Below, one piece after another: positions 21,065 through 35,900 of a stretch of DNA of 64,000 bases. Source of the stretch: Pomphorhynchus laevis. Taxonomy: Eukaryota; Acanthocephala; Palaeacanthocephala; Echinorhynchida; Pomphorhynchidae. The stretch is taken from assembly GCA_012934845.2 (NCBI GenBank), contig WNNJ02002146.1, positions 1 through 64,000 of the forward strand, in the 5' to 3' direction. The notes under the pieces were generated by a model that was not told the origin of the DNA, ran no database searches, and saw only the letters and a program-made list of their open reading frames with translations. How positions within the stretch are numbered: the stretch's first letter is position 1; every line of letters starts with the position of its first letter. The translations under genes were made by a program, and so were the position numbers.

Positions 21065-21789
21065 TTCAGCTATTTTGTTGACTATTTTCAATATTCAAAT
21101 TGTTTCAGCATGTTTTTATCCAAAGCACAAATTAGACTAACGATAAAATCATAAAGTACGAAGCAAAATGTTTCATTCTATTGTAATCTTCCATTGTCTA
21201 AGTTTTACGAAAAGTTCGGATTCGAAGCAGTCAGAAATGGCTATTGTTTGGAGAATTGATACTGCTCGTTCGGTTTACGATATATCACCACAATCCATCA
21301 AGATACATCATATACGCACCACAAAATGTTTATTTTAACAGTAAGCATTAGAATCTATCGTCGTTGATTCAGAACTCAAAATGATTGACAAAACATCAAT
21401 ACAATTGTAAAAATACGGAAGACTTATGAATCAAACATTTTAATGCTCCAATAAACAGAATTATATAACCGAGTGATTCCGAGTTCCGAACTAACGATAA
21501 ACTCTCTGAAATCTTTTAAATTAGAAAACATATTAGCGATTTTACATTTTCATAAAAATCCGACTGTATGCTGGATTTCACATTCTACTGTATGTTGGTA
21601 CCCACAAGCACTTTGGTTACAACAATTAGACAGAAATCACGTAGATTGTAGTATGTTATATCTATCTACAAGAAAAATGCAAGTATCGAACAGTCGCTGG
21701 ACTATTGGCTTGGAGTTGAAATGTCGATCAGCATAATATTTAACTGAATTTATTGCGTCGGATAGTCGCTTAACTGTAGACATTGAGTT
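21065..21789. other. No gene recognised; satellite-like edge
   Basis: Mostly unassigned sequence. From about 21715 a diverged piece of the 228-bp satellite appears (ATGTCGATCAGCATAATATT). Confidence 0.45.
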
Positions 21790-22930
21790 ACAATGTCGAT
21801 CAGCATAATATTTGATTGACTTCACAGCGTCAAAATAGCATCAGGATCGAAACTGTAACTAATAGCAATTCCAATTTCTTGAGTACATGTAGATGAACCA
21901 AAGATAATAACGAATTGTACTAAGGAATCGATGCAATAAGTAATAGATTACTTATCGGTTCATAAAACCGATAGTTCAATGCAATTGAAAACGAACATAT
22001 TTACCAGTTTCGATTTTACATTGTCGATCAGCATAATATTTGATTGACTTCACAGCGTCAAAATAGCATCAGGATCGAAACTGTAACTAATAGCAATTCC
22101 AATTTCTTAAGTACATGTAGATGAACCAAAGATAATAACGAATTGTACTAAGGAATCAATGCAATAAGTAATAGATTACTTATCGGTTCATAAAACCGAT
22201 AGTTCAATGAAATTGAAAACGAACATGTTTACCAGTTTCGATTTTACATTGTCGGTCAGCATAATATTTGATTGACTTCACAGCGTCAAAATAGCATCAG
22301 GATCGAAACTGTAACTAATAGCAATTCCAATTTCTTGAGTACATGTAGATGAACCAAAGATAATAACGAATTGTACTAAGGAATCAATGCAATAAGTAAT
22401 AGATTACTTATCGGTTCATAAAACCGATAGTTCAATGCAATTGAAAACGAACATGTTTACCATTTTCTATTTTACATTGTCGGTCAGCATAATATTTGAT
22501 TTGACTTCACAGCGTCAAAATAGCATCAGGATCGAAGCTGTAACTAATGGCAATATTAATTTCTTGAGTACATGTAGATGAACCAAAGATAACGAATTGT
22601 ACTAAGGAATCGATGTAATAAGTAATAGATTACTTATCGGTTCATAAAACCGATAGTTCAATGCAATTGAAAACGAACATGTTTACCATTTTCTATTTTA
22701 CATTGTCGATCAGCATAATATTTGATTGACTTCACAGCGTCAAAATAGCATCAGGATCGAAACTGTAACTAATAGCAATTCCAATTTCTTGAGTACATGT
22801 AGATGAACCAAATATAATAATGAATTGTACTAAGGAATCAATGCAATAAGTAATAGATTACTTATCGGTTCATAAAACCGAGAGTTCAATGCAATTGAAA
22901 ACGAACATATTTACCAGTTTCGATTTTAAT
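21790..22930. repeat. 228-bp satellite, five tandem copies
   Basis: The marker GTCAGCATAATATTTGATT or its GATCAGC variant recurs at about 21795, 22023, 22252, 22480 and 22707, spacing 227-229 bp. Copies differ by a few substitutions and small indels. Each unit carries two adjacent palindromes, AAGTAAT-AG-ATTACTT and ATCGGTT-CATAA-AACCGAT (21938-21972 in the first copy), kept in all units. No ORF is conserved. Confidence 0.9.
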
Positions 22931-22939
22931 AAAATGGAA

Positions 22940-25900
22940 ATCAGCAATCAATAATAACTTGATCATTAATTCTAAGATAATTAGCCTAAATATCACATTA
23001 ACATGCAAAGTCAAATAGTTGACTTACCGTTAGCTTTAGTAATAAGTAGGATCTAGGATCAATATTATAACGCGGGCAGTCAATACATTTCCATTTTAGA
23101 AATTGATTGTTTAAACGTCCTCGATATAAAACAATACCACGCAAAGTCAATAGCAAAATGTGATTCGGTGTAAAAAATAGATTACTGTTAATAATTATTC
23201 ACTTTGTATTGAAGTACTTTTAATAAAGACATTGAAACCTGACTGTAACGGAACGGGTTCGTAAGCTTCGTAGTAGCTGCCAGTTTCTTTAGGTGTGAAT
23301 TCAAATCAAAATGTAATCTTTGAGATAGTTTTATTTAAACAAAGCAGAATTGGTTGAGAAAAGAACAATGACAAATACGATTGATTATTTAATTTTTGAT
23401 CTAATTCATTTTGTTCGATAATTAAAACTGATTACGAAGTCTAGCGAATGTGATTATTACTCGAGTTTGTAATGATTAAATTTAAAAAGAGTCATAGATT
23501 CACATAAGAGATGCACCATGTGTCAACCGGAATAATGAAATATGTCATGTCGAATTGTCAAGAATACAGAATTGTCGGCATCAATAGAAAATCAACAGAA
23601 AAAGAAATCAAATCTGAAATGGCTTTTGTATATACGAATATTTGGTGATCTAACGACAAAGTAGACATTAACGGTGATGTATTCGACATGCCAATCTAAG
23701 ATGCTGGTAATTGTCTTCGTTGTGACTGTATATCCAGCGACTTTGCATACTTCCAACAGTTGACAGATGCCAATATTGAGCAGTGTTGATATATTTAGAT
23801 ACTCTGGTTTATTCGCAAAATAACGACGAAATCTGGCTTATAGAATAAGGAATCAAATAGTGTTAACTGAACAAGCAATGAATTATGGAGCATATCGAAA
23901 AAACAGCTTCTGTTAAAGTGATTATAAGAGGAATCGGAATAATATCGGATTAACAAATTTTTCAGTCGACAGATCACAAAGGACTAAATGATCGAGTAAA
24001 TGTTATATCAAACTATACAGCTTTGTGATCGTTGCTTTCCAGTCAAATAATCGAGACTATAACATCAACCAAAATATTGATAACAAGTTAGGTAGGTTTT
24101 GCTTCGTATAAAACGTGCTGTGTCTACTGCTACCAATAGTTTCGCTGCATGCTGCGTAATAATAACTACGCACGACAACATTTTGTTTTTTCTACTAGCC
24201 GAGTCAATCAAGATCCGCATGGCTATTGATACTGTTGATATCACAATATATTTTTGAATTTGTACCTTATGTTTTAATGATTTAAACCAAATGCGTGCAG
24301 ATGTTGAAGTTTATACCAAATCGCTATCAACTAAATTTGGAGAGAACAATACTCAATGTATAACTAACTTTAAATTAAGAAATCAGTTTTCTCGAATAAT
24401 GAAAATAGATAGCATTGTCTGCTTTACACCCATCAAATCAAAACCCATCAAATTCTGTGAAATTATCTAGCAATTTGATCAAATAACTTCGTAGCATTTC
24501 GGATCTTAGATATTTACGCTGGTGATGGGTTCATCGATGGAATGAGTACTCCGGCTTGAGAATTGATAAAAAACGAAATCGCTTATGTCCAAGAAGTTTT
24601 CCAACGCACAGAAATGTATCAACGAAAAAACTATTGACGATTGTAGACAAACAAATGCAAAAATGCACTATTCATATAAAATTAAAGACATTTAGCTAAA
24701 AAGCAATTTCGACAAGTACTGTATATTGTAAATACTAAGTTATCTTCAGCTACATTTTTCAAGTTGTTATAGCTTGCTGGTATACACCTGACTAGCATCT
24801 TCATTATTAGTCATTTTAATAGCTAGTTATTTATAATTGGTAACTTCTTTTAGAATTTATAATCGTATAAAACGCTGTATTGCATATACACTCGATCCAT
24901 AAATTAACACCAAACATTAACCGGAAATGCTAGATTATTCGATATTGAGTTCATATAGTTCATTAATGTTCATATAGTTCATATAGTTCATACTATTCAT
25001 TAATGTTCTTTGAATGTAAAGTTCATGACTATTAGCAATACAGCTTCTTGTAAGCCACGAGTTTTAATGCGCCATTCGAAGTTTGCTTTGCAGTCTACCA
25101 AATAAGACTTCCACTTTACCACTGAGATTACATAGCTTTGGAATTATGAGACCAGTATAATAATTTGATTAAATTAGAAACAGATGTAATTAACGACCAC
25201 ATCTATGTTGTTAGGGCTAATTCGATTCTGAAATTACAAATACAAAATTTAAACTAAATTATAAGTTTTCTTGGCAAATAAATCAAAAAAGATATTATTT
25301 TTCGCTATTAGACATTGAACTTTTTCATTTAGACTTAAACTAAAGTAAGCTAACAGATAAATTATTACAAATAAGACTATTTTTCGCATTGCACCTGATG
25401 TAAAAGATCGTTTAAAAAACAATTTACTCTACAACTAAATGACTACAAACAGATGAAACTTTAATTAAGCTCAGCTACTTAGGCTAAAATATAGCCAATA
25501 AAAAGATATTTCTAGCAGTTGCGAACATCGACTCATTACAGAGATCATTTTACAATACTTAAAATTTAATAAATGAGGTTATTTAGAATTAAATTATGAG
25601 TGTACAATTAATTTATATACTATAAATATAAATTATATAAATATTTATATCTATAATATGCAAATATTAATTTATAAATATTAATTTATAAATATTAATT
25701 TATTAATTATTACAATTGTATATATTTTAAGTATATTTATAACCGTTAGCATAATCGTTACTTAGCATTTACGTATGTGTACAAACGATACGCAAATATA
25801 TAAATGCACAATTTATAGTATCGAGTGCAGATTAATCGATAGCAACAGCTTGAATGAATACACACATAACTATGTCATTGGTAATAAATAAATTAAATCT

Positions 25901-26915
25901 AAAATTAATAGCACTAGCTAAATCAGTCAACAATTTATATAACCTTAAAATTAATAACTTAATTTTAAGTTATTAAATTTTAAGTTATTTAATACCTTAA
26001 CTTAACTTTTATTTGATTCAAGAATACAACCTCTTTGCGGGAATTAAATCATTTCTAATAAAGAAACTGACGAGGAAGCGTATGAAAGCTAATTTGAAGA
26101 TATTCTAAGAATCTTATCCTGTGCCATGCGTTTTAAAAAAGTATCAACTTTAAAAATATGTTCTATTGCATTCATTGGGTTCCAATTTCAAAATAAATAA
26201 GATCTTATAATATATATTATATATTATAATATTATATAATAATATTATATATAATATTATTATTAATAATTTATATATATTATAATATTATAATATTAAT
26301 ATTATAATAATATAATATTATTATAATATTATATATAATATTATACTTATAATATTATATCTTATAGATATAATATATAAAAATTATAAATTTAAATACA
26401 TATTAATAATCTTTCAAAATATTAAGCTGAAAGGTGAGTGTCGATAAATCGTCAATTAATTTCAGGAAGATCGAAGTAGAACTTCGATCAATATTGAAAT
26501 ATGAAAATCAATATTGATGTCGCGATTGAGCAAATTCTCTTATTTTTCAAAACCGTCAAGAAGTAATGTTCAAGCCGAGCACGGTAGCAGCAATTGGAAC
26601 GAAGAATAAGTTGAATAAAGAACATTCAAATTATTTATGGAATTTTGATAACTATTAACGTTTCAATTGTAAACAATAACAGAAATCGCTAAATTAAGAA
26701 ATTGCTGTTTTATGTAACCATTTTTTTATTATAATATCAATAAAATCCAATAACAATAAAATAACGTAAATAATAACGTAAATTGGCATTAAAAATTGAA
26801 ATATTTTTAAAAATTGATAAAAATTGTTGATAATTCAAGTTGATAATTTCTACCTGGTTTTAACACTAAGCGGAAAATATTAACGTGTAAGATTATTATA
26901 CAATTAATATGACAT
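22940..26915. other. No gene recognised (3' intergenic side of SAE1)
   Basis: About 4 kb of AT-rich DNA without a supported exon. A (TA/TAA)-rich low-complexity block occupies about 26205-26375. Short direct repeats of TTCATATAG occur near 24950-25010. Confidence 0.5.
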
Positions 26916-26921
26916 TTTATT
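26916..26921 (-). terminator. Polyadenylation signal AATAAA of SAE1
   Basis: AATAAA on the minus strand lies 24 bases after the SAE1 stop codon, a normal distance for a short 3' UTR. Confidence 0.55.
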
Positions 26922-26945
26922 TACAAATTGTTTCCGATACAAAGT

Positions 26946-29900
26946 TTAAAGGCCAATACATTGTTCTAATCCTTTGCACGAATGACAATCGAGCAAAAAG
27001 AAATTATGAATCGGATGTCCAATTCTGCTGACAATCTAAAAAAGAACGTAAAGTATAAAACAATGCGACCACTTTATACCTTTGTAACCTCTTGACTTAT
27101 CATTCCTCCAATTATTACATTAGACGGAACATAATCATCGTCGAATAGATTTCTACATAAAAATTATTAAAATATTCTATAAATTTCTATCTCAATTTTC
27201 AGTTGGAAAGTATACAATTCATAAAGTACATATTTGTACATAAGAAATAAAATTATACATTTAAATAAAATAAGTAAAAAAATACAATATATTTGGAATT
27301 TCTGGCAAAAAAATTATTTAATTTATTAATTTATTATTCATTTATTTTTTTATCTCAAATGATCCCATTCCGTGTGCATTTTGGAATCATATAAGTACGA
27401 CGCGAACGAAAAACGAAAACAGTAATAGATACCGTTTCGTCATCACAATGACTCATCAGTGCCAGATCTCTTCCAATGCTGGATGCAAACGCACTGTCAT
27501 TTGCCAGTGCTTTTGCTAATGATCCTATTTGGTGAAGCCATAGTGCTGATTTAGCACTCTATGAGGTTACAAAAGATGTTCCAGTACCTCATACACATGA
27601 TTCGTTGATCGCCGTCTGCTAGTCCTCATATGCATCCAGCAGTGGGAGGGATCTGGCACTGATGAGTCATTGACGGTATCTATTAATGTGAATATAACAT
27701 TTGTTTATAACCTAAGCGGATAAAATGATAGAAACAAATACTTACCTTACTTTATCAATTGTCATTGTAGTCTCTTTGGGTAAGACGTCCGAGCAAAGTC
27801 TCATTAGAGTATTTATATCATCAATTGTTGGAACACGATTGTACATTTTTTCAAATTCTACTCTTACTAAGATAAAACAATCAGTCCGTACTAGTTATTG
27901 CAAGCAATTAAATTTACAAAAACGCTTTTGTTAAAATAAATAATAAAATATAAAATTAGTAATTTAAGCAGATAATCATTCTATTAAACACTTTTAAAAC
28001 ATTCATGTTCATTAAAAATTGAGAGGGTCAAATCTAAAAAGAAAAAAGGTAAAGCTTATTTAGCTTATTTGATATAAAGCTTATCTTATAGCTGCATCTT
28101 ATCATAAATAACATATTATATAAATGATATATTATATAAATGATATTATATTATTTATGATATAATGATATATTATATATAATATGATATATTATATACA
28201 TATTATATAAATGATACGATCAGGTATTTTGTTATAAGGTACTTTTAATATTATAATTATTTATTTATTATTAATTATTTGAAACGTTTATGTTTAAAGA
28301 AAATAATTACGAAATAATTAATATTTATAAAATAATTAATAATAAACAATTTATAGAATAAAATACTAGCTAATTATTTTTTATTAAAAAATTTAATAAT
28401 TTTTTAAATAGTTAATAATGATTTTTTAAATAGTTGATAAATTATTATTGGAGCTGGATCAAAGAAATAAGGAAGTTATTTTTGATATTTCGCTAACTTC
28501 TGTTAGCATCTTCAGAAAATTACAGTAATCTTCTGTTAGCATCTTCAGAAAATTACAGTAATCTTCTGTTAGCATCTTCAGAAAATTACAGTAATCTTCT
28601 CTTAGCATCTTCAGAAATTTTCTGAAGATGCGAACAGAAAATGAACTTAATAAGTTTATTCTAACACAAATAAACGACGGAATAATTGAATGATCATGTA
28701 ACTTTTGGATCTAACTGTATATTTACGGATATATTAAATAGTAAATAAAAAATCAACTAAAAAGTTAATTAAATATAATAAAAATGTCGATAAAAACGTA
28801 ATATCTAGATATAACATGATTTTAATCGTATTTTATTAACGACTTTACAATTTTAAAGTGAAATTTCGTACAACTAAGACATTGCTTCAACGTTTTCCCT
28901 GTATTTTCATCAGGAATATAGTTTAATACAGAAAAGATGTACTATGACACAAGATTTTTGTATCAAAATGTGATTTCAATATGTAACTTTTGGATCTAAC
29001 TGTATATTTACGGATATATTTATTTAGAAATATATTTGCGAACAAGAATAAATAAGTAAGGGCACTTATATTTAACACTTTTACATTTGTTCTTTAAATT
29101 ATTTGAATAAATAATTATTGGAGATAAGGAAACAATAAATATTTTTTGTTATTTCGCTTACTACTGTTAGCATCAGACAGTAGTTAACATCAGTAGTTAG
29201 CTGACCGTAGTTAGCATCAGTAATTAGCAACTACTTTCAAATTTGTTCTCTTAATATATTAGCGGATAAAAACAGACACATTAAATAAAAAAACTTAAGA
29301 AATTATATAATTAATTAAAAATTATTCGTGCGTGGATAATAAATCAAGGAAGAAACATCTATAAATGTAATGGTCATTTCATTTTAATCAAATAGTTTTA
29401 CTGAATTCACAATTATGTTAACGCCCATGCTAATAATATAATGTGAAATAACAGAAAAATTTTATTTTTATTATAAAAACTAAATCAAAATAGCTGCTTT
29501 AATAATTAATTACCTTAACAATTATTAGGATTAGGAAATTGACATTTTAATAAAATTATTATTAATTTATTATCAAATTTATAATTTATCATTACTTATA
29601 AGAAAAGACACATCACTCTCCATTATTAGTGGATTATAAAACTTGTATATTAAAATGTTTTCTGTATTTTGCCATGCAAGTCATAAACTATTATCAATTT
29701 AGTATTTAATATAATTCAATATGTGTGTGAAATATCTGCAATAATTATAATATATCTGGATTCTCTTGCGAGTAGCAATAATCAATTTGATCAGCAAAGC
29801 ACAGACAACATCTCGCGGATCTTTAAATCGCAAGCAGCAGTAATCACTTGAACACGACTAGCTCATGTAATGGCAAATCATATGCTTCTGTAAAGAAGAA

Positions 29901-32900
29901 TCGAAATTTTCACTATGTCATATGTGCTAATTTTCTAAACTCAATTCAGTTGAAGTGATTCATCGTATAAATCAAAATGTACAAGATAACAATAAAATCA
30001 TAAAAGCCTTATTTACTAATAATTGAATGCATAATATGTGGTAAGTAACAACTTGTAGCAAGTTGTTAATTAAGACGTAACGATATTTGTTTGTTGCATT
30101 TCATTGTAGCAAGTTAGTATTGTTAATTAATTCAGTAAAGAAATCATATCTCAATCATTTACTAGGCAATCTCGTACTTTTGCCGGAAATTTCATCCTCA
30201 AAACCTAATTTTAAATTTGATATGGTATAAAGAATAATTGGAAGCTATATGTCTTATCGAATGTTAATAATTTCGGACTAATGTCTATATACTCGATTTG
30301 AAATTTTTAACATTAAAGAGTAGACATATTTATTTTAATTAAAAAAAAACATTACCACATAATTTAGCGATAGAAATTTCCCAAAATCTATTACGGAAAT
30401 GTTTTTTACCGAAGCGCTAATTGGAACAGCGAATGTGCAGAAGTTGCAAATATACGAATTTAACATTCACGGATCAATAGTTGGTATAACATTCTGATAA
30501 GCCGGAAGTAACATACAATTCGTAATATAAATTGTTAAAGTTTGATAAAACAATTTGTTTTATCTGTGTTGAAACGCTTATAAATCTTGTAAAAATATAA
30601 AAACGCTATAAAAATTATAAAAAATCTATAAAAAAATCTATATTCATTTTGTATTAATACAAAATATGGCAATGTTTCTTGTAATATTATTAATAAATCA
30701 AAAATAAACACTTGTTGATAATAAAGATTTGTTAATAATTTGTTAATTTATTACTATTTGTTAATAAAGACTCGTTAATTGAATATTAAATTATTTTTAT
30801 CATTAAAATAATAAATGATAACAAAACTGTGGAATGTGATTAGAGAATACTGGTGTATCATGGTGATGAAGTTCAGCGTAGAATGTAATTGCAATGTATT
30901 TGAAATCTTAAAAATTTCAAATCGGTGATTTTTTACGAATAAGACAGATATAGCAACTTAAGTCATGAAACAGGTTAGCTGAAATGTTAGCTAACAATTT
31001 GGCTACTGCAATTAAAGAAATAAAACAATTAAAAAAATGTAGAATAACGAAATTAAAGTTATCAGGTACATACGTTTAAAGACTAAAAACGCATCAGACA
31101 ACTTTTTCAATGTTCTAGGCTTAAATGCAGACCAGTCTTGATCAACAGCTGTCATAAATTCAACATACTGCTTGATCTAAAATAAAATACGTATTCTTAC
31201 AAACGATTATTTTAGACAATATTTAAAATCATCAGAAATCAAAATGCAGAGTTATTGTATTATTTATGTATTCAATATTGACAATCTTATTTAAAAGAGG
31301 ACAAAGGACACTAACACCATCTAACAATTAGGTAATTTCGAATTGAATTGTCGGCTAGTGAAGCACAGAAGCAAAGTTCATGTCAAACAAAATTAAGCGA
31401 TTATTAAATTCATTGACATAGAAAGCAGTAGGGGACTTATATGCCTTTTCTTATCCACTTTTTAAAAATCATCAGAAATCAAATCAGTAAAATCATTTGA
31501 ATATCATTAATATCAAATAAGTTTGTAATAACAACTCATTTTGTATCTCCTGAATTGCGTTAATCTATCAAATATATTCATAAGTCATTAGAAACTAGCA
31601 ATTCCAGCGAATTTTTAGTGGATTAAGCACTAAATAAAATCTAAATTTATCAACAAATTAATTAGTTTATAACGATTAAGAGGAATAACAAAGAGCAAAA
31701 AGAAAAAGTAAAGAGTTCTATTAGATAACATTCGATTAAGCATCGAATCAAGGATATCGCAAAATAATATGGGAGTAGCAAATTTTTATTAGAGGCTTGC
31801 CCTCTAGATAATTCAAATTTTTAATTATCTTAACCATATTTATAATTATATAACTATAAATAATAATTATAATATATTTATAATTATATATAATATATTT
31901 TAATTATATATAAATATATAATATCTAATATTGTAGGATATTTATATATGCAAAAATATAATTAAATATGTAATTATAATTAAATATTTTAGTATGTAAT
32001 AAAAAAGTAAGTTAAAATATATTTATATTTATAATATATTTATAATTATATATAATATATTTTTAATTATATATAAATATATAATATCTAATATTGTAGG
32101 ACATTTATATCCTACAGAAATAAAAACTGAAAGATAAACTCAAATAGTTAATTTAATGTTTAATTAATAAACATGAAATGAACAAACATACGGAGCGTAT
32201 GTCGAATATGTTACTAGTAGGCTGTAAGCAGTTCCTTGTGCATTGTCAAATTAGATCACAGTCTAAGGGACTACATCAGTGCCGAAATGATTTGAAATAA
32301 TTTGATAATCGTGTTCTATCAAAATCAATTTGATTTATAATAATTTACTAATATTAATTATATTATTTTTAATATTCAAATAATTTACTCAATTTGATTT
32401 TGGCATACGTCACATAAAATTATTTACTGTGCAAGTAATGGAAAGTACATCTCGAAAGCCATAAAGCGATTGAAACAGCATCTCTCAGAATTACACCTCA
32501 TAATTCTATTCGGATTAATGGATTAAAAACAGATAAATTTTAATTATATTTAATTACATAAAAACGTAAAGCTCTTGAATAAAAAATAATAAAAATACTC
32601 CTATTTAAAATAATCCTCGATGAAAACGTTTCTAATTACAACAAGGCTGTATAAGCAGCATAAGCACATATCAGCAGACAAGGTCATTGCGCAAATAAAA
32701 GTGCTGGGTAATGACCGGCTCTAATATCGATAAGATTAGATAAGTCAGATAATCATTTCAAATTAATGCTAGGTTGACACGTCTTTTGACGGAAATTAGT
32801 CACATCTTTAAGAAAAGCGGTGGAAGATTGCAATTCGAATATCGTCAAATTTTAAACTAAGAGCTATAGTCGCTGAGAAAGACTGTCAAGCAAGTCTTTA

Positions 32901-35900
32901 TGTAGAAAACAATTATAAGGATGTTTGAAAAATAGGTAACGCGGATTCAGTTTTGGTCGCAGAACACAGATCAACTATATTAAATCGAAAATTTAACCAT
33001 GGAGCGTGCATATCCAGAATGAGTTTTGTAAATCTGGAAAAAGAGATGATAAGTTGCATGTGATTAGATTGTACGATATTTCAAGGCTAACTCAGTGAAG
33101 CTGTGACTACCTTCAACAATCAAACTGTTTTAGACAAATCAAATAGATTTCCAGTGAAATTTGTACTCAGTATGGATGTCGTTTATCTTACATCTTGATA
33201 TTGACATTTAAAGCGTTTAATAATAAAGCGTTTAAAGCATGGTTACATCAGGATGCCATTACGGTACCTTTACAGGCTTCCGTTTACTTTAATGTGTCAA
33301 GTGAATCGAATGAAAAAAAAACACTTTCAAAATGGTCTCGAAAATTATTTCTCAAATGAAATTAAAAGAGTATATATCAAATAAAAAAGGATGAAGTATT
33401 TAGAGGTTTTATAAATAAGTTTTAGTATAAACTAAAAAGGATTGACAAAGACATCTGCTAAGCTATCCCGATTAAGTATTTGTTGTGTACAATCCGAAGA
33501 GTCGCGAAGGATGCGAGTGGAATTGCAAAATTGTAAACTTAAAAATCAATAAATACTATCACAAATTTCATTGGTAATGAATTAAAGAATTAAAGATCTC
33601 GAGTATCGAAATGAATAGCAGTAAAACGAGAATGGTGCAGGTTACTGTTATAATAAGAATATAATTTTGGCTATCGGTAGCGACCTCAGAGAACTGTGAT
33701 GCTCCTGTGCTTTAAAATGTGATAGCTGAGGTGATTTTGACTAAGGTTGATTGAGAAAATAATCTTGTAAATCATACTCATACCGTAATAATAACAGCAA
33801 AATAACATCACAGTTAAAGAAAGCTTATGAATAATTTAGTAGAAATTGACGTTTTGACTAACTAAATCAAAACAAAATTATCAATCAATATTTTGAATCG
33901 TAATGCGGCTCGGCATATGAAGTGTAACAGTGTATACATACGCATATACACATGTGCATATATGTATATACACACTACACACATATAATGGTAAAATATA
34001 GTGTAATCTCTTTGCTCGAAGATTTAGATGTAATTACTGAATGCGTTAATAAGCTCAAATTATTTGTATCGCTTACGTGATGATCATATTTATCTGATAA
34101 GTTTTCAGATGACGATGAGAAAGTACTTCTAGCTCTCTTATTGTCGTGGCCATCCTCAATAGCAACTTGCTTGCTAAAAACGTATATTATAATTTTAAAA
34201 CATCGAAAGAATTTTCGTTTAAAGTAGTCAACGGAATTGATGGCTAATGTAAGTACTAATTAATTACTAACTAAACAATATCAAGACTTGTACTGAGCCA
34301 AGTACAATCTTAAAAACGTTAACAATAAAATAAATAAGATTAAATTAGTATTGATCAATTGCTTCAATTACTAAGTAATAACAATCAATTTGTAAATAAT
34401 CTCATCAATATTTTAAATATAATGATTCCAGACAAAATTTCTTATTTAAGCAAGTTTACATAGCAAATTTTCGGTAACTGTTGCAATCGTCGCCTGATGA
34501 TGACAACAGTTACCAAAAATTACACCAGTTATCGACAGTTAAAACTTCATTAAATAAGAATTTTTGCCTGGAATCATTTTAAATAACAATAATATTAGTA
34601 AATAACTGTAGACTAATATTCATTTGCTCAATGTTAGTTTAATATTTGATAATCTGCATAAAGTTTCATGTTTTGTCTATAATAAATATATGTATGTTCA
34701 ATGACAAATGTTTAGATCTACTAAAAAGAAACTGATAGAAATATTAAACGAATTTTGATCGTAATTCACTATTAATTAAGAATTATCGGAACTGGATCAA
34801 AAAAGGAGGAAACTTTTATTTGATAGTTCGCTAACCTCTGTTAGCATTTTCAGAAAATTACCTAAGCTTCTAGATAACTGCAGACCAGTGGATCCATAGA
34901 GCTGTTGAATGATTTTAAATAGTTGATAATGATCCATCATTATTGATAAAGAATTATTGGAGGTTGATCGAAGAGAGAAGGAAACTTTTATTTGATATTA
35001 CGCTAACCTCTGCTAGCATCTTCAGAAAATTAGCCAAGCTTCTAGATAACTGCAGACCAGTGCCTCCATAGCACTGTCGAATGATTTTATATAATTGATA
35101 ATGATCCATCATTAATGATAAAGAATTATTGGAGGTTGATCGAAGAGAGAAGGAAACTTTTATTTGATATTACGCTAACCTCTGCTAGCATCTTCAGAAA
35201 ATTAGCCAAGCTTCTAGATAACTGCAGACCAGTGCCTCCATAGCACTGTCGAATGATTTTATATAATTGATAATGATCCATCATTAATGATAAAGAATTA
35301 TTGGAGGTAAATCGAAGAGAGAAGGTAAATTTTTATTTGAAATTTCGCTAATCTCTTTTAGCATCTTCAGAAAATTACGTAAGCTTCTTGATAACTGCAG
35401 ACCAGTGGCTTCATAGAGCTGTCAAATGCTTTTAAATAGTTGATAATGATCCATCATTATTAATAAATAATTATTGAAGCTAGATCAAAAAAGGAGGAAA
35501 CTTTTATTTGATACTTCGCTAACCTCTCTTAGCGTCTTTAGAAAATTACCTAAGCTTCTAGGTAAATGCAGACCAGTGGATCCATATAGATCAAAAAAGA
35601 AAGAAAACTTTTATTTGATATTTCGCTAACATCTGTTAGCATCTTCAGAAAATGACTTGTAATTGAAAAAGTAAATTAGTAATTTTCTGAAGATGCTAAC
35701 AGAGATTAGCAAAATATCAAATAATAGTTTCTCCTTTTTTGATATAGCTCCAATAATTCAATATAACAATATTAAACAAAAACTCTAACTTAAAATAGTT
35801 AATTAATATTTCAAAACCAAAAAAATTAAATATTAAAAATTAAATGAATAAGATTAAATTAGTATCGAAGAGCGCTTCATGACATTTTTGGACTAAATCA

